The notes under the pieces: model-generated
What the model was told of the DNA's origin: nothing
The model's input: only the letters and a program-made list of their open reading frames with translations
Database searches by the model: none
Part shown: one piece after another, positions 16,410 through 23,599 of the stretch
Layout of the letters: each line of letters opens with the position of its first letter
Numbering within the stretch: the first letter of the stretch is position 1
Position numbers and translations under genes: made by a program
From: Gammaproteobacteria bacterium
GTDB lineage: Bacteria; Pseudomonadota; Gammaproteobacteria; GCA-001735895
Assembly: GCA_024763505.1 (NCBI GenBank)
Contig: JANTFI010000011.1
Location: 1-41,853, forward strand
Direction of reading: 5' to 3'
DNA: 41,853 bases

Positions 16410-17606
16410 ATGTTAACTGTTAAACCACCCAAGCCATCGCAAGATGCTGATTTTGAAGACCTTATCGAGCAAAAAATCAGCATTCCTGCGGATTATCAGG
16501 TGTATTTTACGCGCGACGTGTTTGACCTGGGTAACCCTGTGTTACGCCAAGAAATTCTGCGTCAGAGCGAGCTCCAGGTTTCGGCTGCCGTGTTTGTTGA
16601 TGCTTCGGTGATGGCCGCCGATCCCGCACTGGAACAGAAAATTACCGACTATTTTACAGCGTCGGCTCAAATCAACCTGCTTAGTGCGCCGATCATCGTG
16701 CCGGGTGGTGAAGCCTGCAAGAATGATCCGGCCTTGTTGAACGATTTTTATCAACGCGTAATCGAGCTGGCGATTGATCGTCACAGTTGCATCGTAGTGA
16801 TCGGCGGTGGCGCGGTGCTCGATTTTGTCGGTTACGGCGCGAGCACGGCTCATCGGGGAATACGGTTGATTCGCGTGCCGACCACGGTGTTGTCGCAAAA
16901 TGACTCTGGCGTCGGCGTTAAAAATGGCATCAATTTCGCCCACCGCAAGAATTTTCTCGGTACCTTTAGCACGCCGGATGCTGTGATCAACGATGTCGAT
17001 TTCCTATATACCTTGTCGCCGCGCGATCAGCGTGCTGGCATGGCTGAAGCGATCAAGGTCAGCCTGATTCGGGATGCCGGTTTTTTCGACTGGCTGGAAC
17101 GCCACGTCACGCAGATGGTGTCTTTTGAAGTGGACGCGGTGTCTTATTCGATTCGTCATAGTGCGCGTATCCATGCTAGGCAGATTGCTAGCGGCGGTGA
17201 CCCGTTTGAAAAGGGAAGTGCGCGGCCACTCGATTATGGTCATTGGCTGGCGCATAAGCTGGAAGCCCTGTCCGATTATTCGGTGCGCCATGGAGAAGCG
17301 GTGGCGATCGGCATGCTGGTGGATGCACGTTATTCCAACCTGAAGGGATTACTCGACTGTGCCTCGCTGGAGCGGTTGACAAGGCTGCTGAAAAATTTCG
17401 GTTTTACCCTGTGGCATGACAGCCTGCAGCAGCATGATTCACAGGGGCAGCTGCTGGTAATGCAGGGGCTGGCAGAATTTCGCGAGCATCTCGGTGGAGA
17501 ATTGACCATTACCCTGCTGACTTCGCTGGGCAGCGGCGTGGAAGTGCATGAAATCGATGATGAACTGATGCAGCAAAGTCTGGATTGGGTCAGGCAGCAG
17601 GCCTGA
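16410..17606 (+). CDS. eboD: EboD-type 3-dehydroquinate-synthase-like enzyme
   Basis: A 398-residue member of the dehydroquinate synthase superfamily. The NAD-binding glycine motif VVIGGGAVLDFVGY is followed by RVPTTVLSQNDSGVGVKNGI with NFAHRKNFLGTFSTP, then AEAIKVSLI. The block GGDPFEKGSARPLDYGHWLA followed by HKLEALSDYSVRHGEAVAIG carries the metal-binding Glu and His residues. The GSARPLDYGHW and GVKNGINFAHRKNFLGTF wording fits the EboD branch rather than AroB. It probably cyclises a sugar-derived substrate, but that substrate is not known here. The ATG at 16410 has AGGA at 16396-16399. An in-frame ATG at 16356 lacks a ribosome site. It is followed by an EboC-like gene. Confidence 0.82.
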   Translation: MLTVKPPKPSQDADFEDLIEQKISIPADYQVYFTRDVFDLGNPVLRQEILRQSELQVSAAVFVDASVMAADPALEQKITDYFTASAQINLLSAPIIVPGGEACKNDPALLNDFYQRVIELAIDRHSCIVVIGGGAVLDFVGYGASTAHRGIRLIRVPTTVLSQNDSGVGVKNGINFAHRKNFLGTFSTPDAVINDVDFLYTLSPRDQRAGMAEAIKVSLIRDAGFFDWLERHVTQMVSFEVDAVSYSIRHSARIHARQIASGGDPFEKGSARPLDYGHWLAHKLEALSDYSVRHGEAVAIGMLVDARYSNLKGLLDCASLERLTRLLKNFGFTLWHDSLQQHDSQGQLLVMQGLAEFREHLGGELTITLLTSLGSGVEVHEIDDELMQQSLDWVRQQA

Positions 17607-17632
17607 TTCAGGCCCGAACAAAGCAGACAGAC

Positions 17633-18493
17633 ATGAAAGCGCGCGTGGCATTGCAATTGGGGAGGGTGTCCAATCTGCCGACAGTGTGGAGTAATACCGC
17701 GGCGGGGCTGACACTGGCCGGCGTCGGTTTTTCATTGACGCATTATCTGCAAATCGCGCTGGCGATGTCGCTGATGTATGTGGCGGGGATGTTTTTCAAT
17801 GATGTCTTCGATGCGGATTTTGATGCCCGGCACCGTCCGCAAAGAGCGATTCCATCGGGCCAGGTGCAACGCGTCGAAGTAATCTGGTGGGGCAGTGTGA
17901 TGCTATTGCTGGCGATTGCGTTGGCGGCCGTTCCGTTTCAATTTCCTTTATCCATCAATCTGCCTGCCTTGCTGGCGGCATTGATGCTGGCCAGTCTGGT
18001 GTTGTGGTATGACTGGCGGCACAAGGGCAACGCACTAGCGCCATGGATTATGGGAAGCTGCCGTGGAATGGTTTACCTGACCGCGCTGCTGAGCCTGTCA
18101 TCGGTTTTGCCCAGCCAGGCGCTACCGGCCGTGGGCGGGATCATATTATGGGTAGTCGGATTGACGTTGGTGGCCAAAAAACAGGCTCTGCCCGGTCTGA
18201 TTTTATTGCTGTTAGCGCTGAATCTGCTGCTGTACGTTTTTATCGCGCCGGTTTTTTCGGGCATTTTGACGCTGGGGCTGGCGGTGCTAGGTTCTGGCGC
18301 GACTCTGTGGGTGGTTTATCGCGCGCGCTGGGGTCAATTTTACAACCCGGTAACACTGTTGATTGCCGCCATCAGCCTGATTGATGCCCTGGTTATTGCT
18401 GGCGTGCGCCAGCAAGTCGATTTTCTAGTGATGGCGACCGCGAGTTGTATGGCGCTGACCTTGCTGATGCAGCGCTGGATAGAAGGTTCCTGA
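17633..18493 (+). CDS. eboC: EboC-like UbiA-family prenyltransferase
   Basis: A 286-residue membrane prenyltransferase. The first aspartate-rich motif is NDVFDADFD (about 56-64) followed by RPQRAIPSG. The second is LWYDWRHKGN with APWIMGSCRGM (about 124-145). About eight to nine hydrophobic helices cover the rest. Length and motifs are normal for UbiA proteins. The DHQS-like neighbour and the RVSNLPTVWSNTAAG opening suit the EboC branch. It would transfer a prenyl group to a small polar or cyclic acceptor at the inner membrane. ATG 17633 is chosen; a TTG at 17585 in frame overlaps the end of eboD and is an alternative. The Ebo partners A, B, E and F are absent. Confidence 0.82.
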   Translation: MKARVALQLGRVSNLPTVWSNTAAGLTLAGVGFSLTHYLQIALAMSLMYVAGMFFNDVFDADFDARHRPQRAIPSGQVQRVEVIWWGSVMLLLAIALAAVPFQFPLSINLPALLAALMLASLVLWYDWRHKGNALAPWIMGSCRGMVYLTALLSLSSVLPSQALPAVGGIILWVVGLTLVAKKQALPGLILLLLALNLLLYVFIAPVFSGILTLGLAVLGSGATLWVVYRARWGQFYNPVTLLIAAISLIDALVIAGVRQQVDFLVMATASCMALTLLMQRWIEGS

Positions 18494-18553
18494 CACTCTA
18501 AATCAGCATGATTTCACTAGCAGGCTGGCTAGGTGTGGCGGGGTAGTCTAGGC

Positions 18554-18991
18554 CTAGGTCATCAGATAGCCGAGTATTTCGACTACCTGCGCCGGTGTTT
18601 TGGCCCAGCCCTGCGCGCTGGCATCGACTTCCTTGAGCGGGTGTACGATGTTGGCATCGTGCAGGGTGATGTAAGGCTTGTTCAGTGCCGCGCAGAAGCC
18701 GGCGTCGAAGGCTGCATTCCATTGCTTGTATTCGCTACCGAAGCGGATGATGGCCAGATCGCACTGGCGGATAAGCGTCTGAATGCGAATCGCATTGATA
18801 CTGGCCGATTGGTGATCGCGCCAGAAGTCATCCTGTGGCTTGCCGAGCACATCGCCTGCGGCATCGCTGGCGGCATGATCGGTTACCGGTGAATGAAACT
18901 CGGCCGGTAATTGCTGTTGCAAAGCACCGGAAATAATTTGTTCGCGCCAGTCGGTGTGAATTTCACCCGATAAATAGATATTCCACGACAT
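18554..18991 (-). CDS. YtoQ family protein
   Basis: A 145-residue soluble protein that starts MSWNIYLSGEIHTDWREQI. Together with the blocks SPVTDHAASDAAGD, DHQSASINAIRIQTLIRQCD and FGSEYKQWNAAFDAGFCAAL it matches the YtoQ family (nucleoside 2-deoxyribosyltransferase-like fold by resemblance). No activity is established for YtoQ. The ATG at 18989-18991 is preferred because the family begins there; a TTG at 19003 is four codons upstream. It lies 25 bases behind the DUF5062 gene and may be co-transcribed with it. Confidence 0.85.
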   Translation of the reverse strand: MSWNIYLSGEIHTDWREQIISGALQQQLPAEFHSPVTDHAASDAAGDVLGKPQDDFWRDHQSASINAIRIQTLIRQCDLAIIRFGSEYKQWNAAFDAGFCAALNKPYITLHDANIVHPLKEVDASAQGWAKTPAQVVEILGYLMT

Positions 18992-19016
18992 ATTCTTTCT
19001 CAAAAATGGGTAAGGA

Positions 19017-19250
19017 TTACAATCGGGACGCCCAGATCGCCAGCTTGTGTCGCATGCTTTGCTGGTTGACCTGAATTTCCGGAATCGGCTGGATCAGCTT
19101 GTCGTGAACCAGCAAACGGTAGATATACTCGACCTTGTCATTGGCGGAATCGCTGGCTTCGAATTCGGCGGCACCGCGTTTCTGGGCATATTGAATACCG
19201 ATATCGATCGCCTTTTTCACCAGCTCTTTTTCGTTCTCCAGTTTCTTCAT
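19017..19250 (-). CDS. DUF5062 family protein
   Basis: A 77-residue cytoplasmic, highly charged helical protein. It has the pattern MKKLENEKELVKKAIDIGI, AQKRGAAEFEA, KVEYIYRLLVHDKLI and HKLAIW, which I recognise as DUF5062, a small family of marine gammaproteobacteria. No function is known. A GGAG lies 9 bases before the ATG. It follows the FKBP gene by 54 bases on the same strand. Confidence 0.75.
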   Translation of the reverse strand: MKKLENEKELVKKAIDIGIQYAQKRGAAEFEASDSANDKVEYIYRLLVHDKLIQPIPEIQVNQQSMRHKLAIWASRL

Positions 19251-19304
19251 AGGATAATCTCCGCATAAAGCATGAAACGAACGAACACAGCTTCGTTTTT
19301 TTGG

Positions 19305-19922
19305 TTACAGAATATCGAGCAATTCGATCTCGAAAATCAATGCCTGATAGGGTCCGATTGCACCACCGGCACCCTGTTCGCCATACGCCAGTTGATAGGG
19401 AATATACAGCTTCCATTTGGATCCGACCGGCATCAGTTGCAGCGCTTCGGTCCAGCCGGCGATGACGCCGTTGACCGGAAACTCGGTCGGTTGATTACGG
19501 CTGTAAGAGCTGTCGAATTCACTGCCATCGATCAGCGTGCCGCGATAATGGGTACGAACGGTACTTCCGGCCCCGGGTTTTTCGCCATCGCCACTTTCAA
19601 TGATTTCATATTGCAGGCCGGATGCCAGCACGTTGACTTCTGGACGCTCGGCATTTTGTTTCAGAAAGGCTTCGCCATCGGCCGCATATTGCGCCGCATT
19701 CTGATCCGCCTGTTCTTTTAACTGCTGCTGAATTACTTGAAAGGCCTGATTGATTTCATTCGGGTTGACGCGAGGCGAGGTGCCGACAAAGGCATCCTCG
19801 ATGCCGGCCAGCGCCGCTTCCAGCGAAACTCCGGCAAAGGCATTGCTCAATTGCTCGCCCATCTGCATACCGATGCCGTAAGAAGCCTTTTGTTCAGTAC
19901 TGTTCAATTCCGGTTCACTCAT
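19305..19922 (-). CDS. FKBP-type peptidyl-prolyl cis-trans isomerase (FklB-like)
   Basis: A 205-residue protein. An N-terminal FkpA/FklB dimerisation domain (QKASYGIGMQMGEQLSNAFA, then a helical linker ending AEAFLKQNAERPEV-like) is followed by an FKBP catalytic domain. The domain has GLQYEIIESGDGEKPGAGST, VRTHYRGTLIDGSEFDSSY, VIAGWTEALQLMPVGSKWKL and IPYQLAYGEQGAGGAIGPYQ. It speeds proline isomerisation in protein folding. No signal peptide is visible from the preferred ATG at 19920-19922, so a cytoplasmic FklB-like role is likely. Upstream in-frame codons to 20018 give a longer form without family character. Confidence 0.9.
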   Translation of the reverse strand: MSEPELNSTEQKASYGIGMQMGEQLSNAFAGVSLEAALAGIEDAFVGTSPRVNPNEINQAFQVIQQQLKEQADQNAAQYAADGEAFLKQNAERPEVNVLASGLQYEIIESGDGEKPGAGSTVRTHYRGTLIDGSEFDSSYSRNQPTEFPVNGVIAGWTEALQLMPVGSKWKLYIPYQLAYGEQGAGGAIGPYQALIFEIELLDIL

Positions 19923-20124
19923 GGTTGTTTTTCGCTCTGGGTTCAAAACAGGGCATGATAAACCGTCTGCAGCGGGAAACCTAATCGGCCAGCGTCCGGA
20001 TCGAATTCGATGGCTCATCCTGTACAGTCGTCAACTCGGGCGCATCGGTCGGCTGAGCTGAAAAATCGCTGGGAAAGCTGCGGTTGTATTTACCCATGTT
20101 AATGTGATATCTGGCCAAAATATT

Positions 20125-20130
20125 TATAAT
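20125..20130 (+). promoter_or_regulatory. Possible -10 element of the DUF3365 gene
   Basis: TATAAT lies 34 bases before the ATG at 20164, in an AT-rich stretch. No good -35 is visible at 16-18 bases, so the promoter would be weak or activator-dependent. Confidence 0.35.
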
Positions 20131-20163
20131 CACTAACTTTTGAAAATTGCAATGGGGATTCAG

Positions 20164-20733
20164 ATGAACGGAAAATTGATCACTACTCTGGCCGTTTGCG
20201 CCACCTTGACGCTTCCAGCGCCGGTGCTGGCCAAGGAAGTTAACCAGGCCGCACTGAAGCAGCAGGCGGTCGGCATCGTCAAACAGTTTGGCGGCAGCCT
20301 TAAGCCGGCGCTGAAAAAAGCCCTCAAAACCGGCGGTCCGGCGCATGCTATCGATGTTTGCTCGGTTCAGGCACCGGCTATCGCGCAGCGCTTGCAAAAG
20401 GAAACCGGCTGGTCTGTCCGCCGGGTCAGCCTGAAACCGCGCAATGCCGAAACCGCAGTGCCCGATGCCTGGGAGAAAAAGGTGCTCGAGCAGTTTGATG
20501 CGCGTCAGGCCAAAGGCGAGTCAGCGAAAAAGATGGCGTATGCCGAAGTGGTCGATGGAAAGTTTCGATTCATGAAGGCGCAGGGCGTGGAACCGGTTTG
20601 TCTGACTTGTCATGCCGCCAAGGTGAGCCCGCAGGTGGAAGCGGCGCTGCAGCAGAAATATCCGCAGGATCATGCGCTCGGTTACAGCCTCGGACAGATT
20701 CGGGGCGCTTTCAGTCTGGCCAAGGATCTGTAG
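20164..20733 (+). CDS. DUF3365 (Tll0287-like) periplasmic haem protein
   Basis: A 189-residue exported protein. The signal peptide MNGKLITTLAVCATLTLPAP (cleavage near VLAKE) is followed by a DUF3365 domain: AIDVCSVQAPAIAQRLQKET, SLKPRNAETAVPDAWE and a C-terminal c-type haem motif CLTCH in EPVCLTCHAAKVSP, then GYSLGQIRGAFSLAKDL. The single CxxCH indicates one covalent haem, placed in the periplasm; the domain is thought to act in redox sensing or electron transfer. ATG 20164 with GGGGA at 20154-20158 is the start. ATG 20152 and TTG 20140 are in frame but less likely. Confidence 0.88.
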   Translation: MNGKLITTLAVCATLTLPAPVLAKEVNQAALKQQAVGIVKQFGGSLKPALKKALKTGGPAHAIDVCSVQAPAIAQRLQKETGWSVRRVSLKPRNAETAVPDAWEKKVLEQFDARQAKGESAKKMAYAEVVDGKFRFMKAQGVEPVCLTCHAAKVSPQVEAALQQKYPQDHALGYSLGQIRGAFSLAKDL

Positions 20734-20740
20734 GATTTGC

Positions 20741-20758
20741 AGCCCGGGTTGCCGGGCT
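20741..20758. terminator. GC-rich hairpin between convergent genes
   Basis: A perfect 7-bp stem AGCCCGG / CCGGGCT with a GTTG loop sits between the DUF3365 stop and the stop of the CvfB-like gene, which overlaps its end. There is no T-run on either side, so it may be a weak bidirectional terminator or an RNA 3'-end stabiliser. Confidence 0.5.
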
Positions 20759-21633
20759 CAGGCGTTGCCAGAATCAGCGTTGCCAGAATCAGCGTTGGCA
20801 GAATCGATCAGGCGGATGCCATCCTTGCAGATGTCGATGACGCGCTGCTTGTAAAGCCCACCTAGTGCTTTTTTGAACGCATTCTTGCTGATGCCGAATA
20901 ATCGCGAAATTTCGGCCGGGTCGGTTTTGTCGTGGACAGCGGCAAAGCCGCCCTGTTTTTGCAGATATTGCTGAATGATTTTCTGATTGCGGTCACGCGT
21001 CACCTGACCTCCCTGCAGAGTCAGGTCGATCTTGCCGTCGGCGCGTATCTTCTTGATGTAACCCTTTTTATACTGGCCATAGCTGAGGCGCTGAAACACT
21101 TCATCGGCGTACAACACACCCCAGTTACGATGATTGATGATGGCTTTGTAACCGAGCTCGGTGCTGTTGGCGATGATCAAATCCACCGCCTGGCGCGGTT
21201 TGAAATCGTGCGCCCGTTCGTCGTCCAGAAAGCGATCGATCTTGGATGAAGCCATGATGCGTCCATCGGCCGGATTGTGATGGACATAAACGATGTAGGA
21301 TTTGCCGGGCTCCATTTTCCGGTGTTGTTCGCGAAACGGCACGAATAAATCCTTTTCCAGGCCCCATTCGAGAAATGCCCCGATGTCGGTCACATCGATC
21401 ACCTTGAGGTAAGCGAACTGTCCAACTTCGGCTTTCGGTCTGGCAGTGGTCGCAATCGGCCGGTCTTCCGAGTCAAGATACAAAAATACATCCACCCTGT
21501 CGCCTTCGGCCAGATCTTCCGTGCAATGGCGTTTGGGTAACAACACTTCGCCGAGTTCTGCGGCATCCAGATATACACCGAAATCGACGGTTTTGATCAC
21601 CGACAGCGTGTGGCGTTGGCCCGTTTGCATCAT
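20758..21633 (-). CDS. CvfB/YitL-like S1 RNA-binding protein
   Basis: A 291-residue protein made of consecutive S1-type OB domains and a C-terminal winged helix. The first S1 begins LSVIKTVDFGVYLDAAELGE. The second is YLKVIDVTDIGAFLEWGLEK with DLFVPFREQ. The third is the GYKAIINHRNWGVLYADEVF region, followed by KKIRADGKIDLTLQ. The winged helix is AEISRLFGISKNAFKKALGG and LYKQRVIDICKDGIRL. This layout is that of CvfB (virulence-factor B, YitL), which binds RNA; no enzyme activity is expected. The C-terminus ends in a three-copy repeat of about DSGNA encoded by 15-bp units. The Shine-Dalgarno is weak. Confidence 0.87.
   Translation of the reverse strand: MMQTGQRHTLSVIKTVDFGVYLDAAELGEVLLPKRHCTEDLAEGDRVDVFLYLDSEDRPIATTARPKAEVGQFAYLKVIDVTDIGAFLEWGLEKDLFVPFREQHRKMEPGKSYIVYVHHNPADGRIMASSKIDRFLDDERAHDFKPRQAVDLIIANSTELGYKAIINHRNWGVLYADEVFQRLSYGQYKKGYIKKIRADGKIDLTLQGGQVTRDRNQKIIQQYLQKQGGFAAVHDKTDPAEISRLFGISKNAFKKALGGLYKQRVIDICKDGIRLIDSANADSGNADSGNA
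20762..20806. repeat. Three 15-bp tandem repeats at the 3' end of the CvfB-like gene
   Basis: Units are GCGTTGCCAGAATCA (twice, 20762-20776 and 20777-20791) and GCGTTGGCAGAATCG (20792-20806), encoding three near-identical five-residue steps (DSANA, DSGNA, DSGNA) at the C-terminus. Confidence 0.9.
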
Positions 21634-21746
21634 GACGAAGCTCGTAAGCGATAAGGCCGGTAATTATAACGCACTCGTCAAGGGCTTTGGGGTATTATCC
21701 GGCTTCTTTAAGATTGCATCATCCGAACCGCAGGAGAATAGATTCC

Positions 21747-23117
21747 GTGTCTTATCAAGTCATTGATGCCCTGATTTCGCCACAAGGCCAGATGGAAACC
21801 CTGTCGCAACTGGAAGTGTCGCGCATTCTGGAAACCAGTCAGGGTGAACTGGGACAATTGTTTCGCAATTGCGCGCTGGCAGTGCTCAATTGCGGCAGTG
21901 CGCTCGATGATGGCACCGAATTGCTGGCGCGTTATGCAGATTTCTCGATCAACGCGATCCAGAGTCAGCGCGGTATCAAGCTGGAATTGAAAAATGCACC
22001 GGCGATCGCCTTTGTCGATGGCGAATTGATTGCCGGAATCAATGAACATTTGTTTACGGTGCTGCGCGATGTGATCTATGTGAGCAACAAGATTGTGCAT
22101 TCGTCCCGTTTCAATCTCGACAGCTCCTCCGATGTCACCAATGCCGTGTTCCATATCCTGCGCAATGCCAATGTCTTTTTGCCGGGGCATTTACCCAATC
22201 TGGTGGTGTGCTGGGGCGGTCATTCCATTGGCCGCGAAGAATACGACTACACCAAGGAGGTCGGTTATCAGATGGGATTGCGCGATCTCGATATCTGCAC
22301 CGGCTGTGGCCCGGGCGCGATGAAAGGCCCGATGAAAGGTGCGACCATCGGTCATGCCAAACAACGCACCGGGGTCGGGCGCTATATCGGCCTGACCGAG
22401 CCAGGTATCATCGCCGCCGAATCCCCCAACCCGATCGTCAATAAACTGATTATCATGCCGGATATCGAGAAACGGCTGGAAGCCTTCGTTCGCACCGGTC
22501 ATGGCATTGTGGTGTTTCCCGGCGGCGCTGGCACCGCAGAAGAAATTCTTTATCTGCTTGGCGTATTGCTGCACCCGGATAATAAATCCATGCCCTTTCC
22601 ATTGATCTTTACCGGGCCGAAATCCTCGGAAGATTACTTCCGCCAAATCAACCAGTTTATTCTCGATACGCTGGGGCTGGATGCGCAGCAACGCTATCGC
22701 ATCATCATCGATGACCCGGCCGAGGTTGCAATCAGCATGAAACAGGGTATGCAACAAGTGCTGCAATTTCGTCGCGAGCAAAGCGATGCCTTTCACTTCA
22801 ACTGGTATCTGACGGTGGATGCCGAATTCCAGCGCCCGTTCGAGCCGAATCATCACAACATGAGTAACCTCGATCTGACCCGCAACCAGCCGGTGCATCA
22901 GTTGGCAGCCAATCTGCGCCGCGCGTTTTCCGGGGTGGTGGCCGGGAATGTCAAACAGCAAGGTATCCGCGAGATCGAGCAGCAAGGCGTATTCGAGCTA
23001 CACGGCGATGCTGACATCATGCAATCGATGGATGCCTTGCTCGAAGCATTTGTGCAACAGCAGCGGATGAAACTGCCGGGCTCTAATTACCAGCCCTGCT
23101 ATCGTATCGTGCGTTAG
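21747..23117 (+). CDS. ppnN: Pyrimidine/purine nucleotide 5'-monophosphate nucleosidase (LOG family)
   Basis: A 456-residue protein of PpnN type (454 in E. coli). It opens SYQVIDALISPQGQMETLSQ like PpnN and contains the LOG motifs: VCWGGHSIGREEYDY, LDICTGCGPGAMKGPMKGAT, and VVFPGGAGTAEEILYLLG. It hydrolyses the N-glycosidic bond of nucleoside monophosphates to base and ribose 5-phosphate in the cytoplasm, and in E. coli is stimulated by (p)ppGpp. The GTG at 21747-21749 is chosen because AGGAG at 21732-21736 precedes it and the protein length then fits. An earlier in-frame start at 21687 adds residues without family character. Confidence 0.93.
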   Translation: MSYQVIDALISPQGQMETLSQLEVSRILETSQGELGQLFRNCALAVLNCGSALDDGTELLARYADFSINAIQSQRGIKLELKNAPAIAFVDGELIAGINEHLFTVLRDVIYVSNKIVHSSRFNLDSSSDVTNAVFHILRNANVFLPGHLPNLVVCWGGHSIGREEYDYTKEVGYQMGLRDLDICTGCGPGAMKGPMKGATIGHAKQRTGVGRYIGLTEPGIIAAESPNPIVNKLIIMPDIEKRLEAFVRTGHGIVVFPGGAGTAEEILYLLGVLLHPDNKSMPFPLIFTGPKSSEDYFRQINQFILDTLGLDAQQRYRIIIDDPAEVAISMKQGMQQVLQFRREQSDAFHFNWYLTVDAEFQRPFEPNHHNMSNLDLTRNQPVHQLAANLRRAFSGVVAGNVKQQGIREIEQQGVFELHGDADIMQSMDALLEAFVQQQRMKLPGSNYQPCYRIVR

Positions 23118-23137
23118 CAGCCTGCTCCTTATGGCCG

Positions 23138-23461
23138 TTATTTCGGCGTCGGCATCTCGACCATTTCTGATACTTCCAACGTGCCATCGATATCGAGAAA
23201 CGGGCAGCTTTTGGCCATCGTCAGCGCATCTTCCAGATATTCCGCCTCTATGATGGTGTAGCCGGACATTGCCATTGCACTGCCAGTGGTGACCGAGCCA
23301 TCAGGTAGTACCGTTTGAGTGTTCTTGAGCGGGTTGGCCGGACTGATTGCGGCTTCGCCGAGTGATGCAATCCAGTCCATATACTTTTTGAAATGCTGCT
23401 GACCCTGTTCCGGGCTGGATGGAGGATGACCACCAAGGTAAACGATCAGGAAACGTGACAT
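23138..23461 (-). CDS. YCII-related domain protein
   Basis: A 107-residue protein with a YCII/DGPF-like ferredoxin-fold domain. It opens FLIVYLGGHPPSSPEQGQQH with FKKYMDWIASLGE, then AMSGYTIIEAEYLEDALTMA followed by KSCPFLDIDGTLEVSEM. YCII proteins are small dimeric proteins of mostly unknown activity. The ATG has AGGA six bases upstream. It converges with ppnN, 20 bases apart, and no clear hairpin lies between them. Confidence 0.85.
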   Translation of the reverse strand: MSRFLIVYLGGHPPSSPEQGQQHFKKYMDWIASLGEAAISPANPLKNTQTVLPDGSVTTGSAMAMSGYTIIEAEYLEDALTMAKSCPFLDIDGTLEVSEMVEMPTPK

Positions 23462-23599
23462 GTCAATTCCTTTCGGTTTGTGCGCGCAACCATCATACGC
23501 GCCTTGTGGCCGAAGGCCAGAAAACCTGGTAGATCAGACTGCGTTTCTGCTGCAACGATGGCAGCCGGGCGGTGGATGATGATTGACCCGGGTCGTGAC

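Noticed and set aside
16410-17606. Housekeeping 3-dehydroquinate synthase (AroB)
   Set aside because: The GSARPLDYGHW and KNFLGTF blocks and the UbiA neighbour fit EboD better than AroB, which usually lies beside aroK.
19280-19302. Terminator-like hairpin AACGAA-CACAGC-TTCGTT plus T's on the plus strand
   Set aside because: All neighbouring genes run on the minus strand, where no T-run follows; the stem has only two GC pairs.
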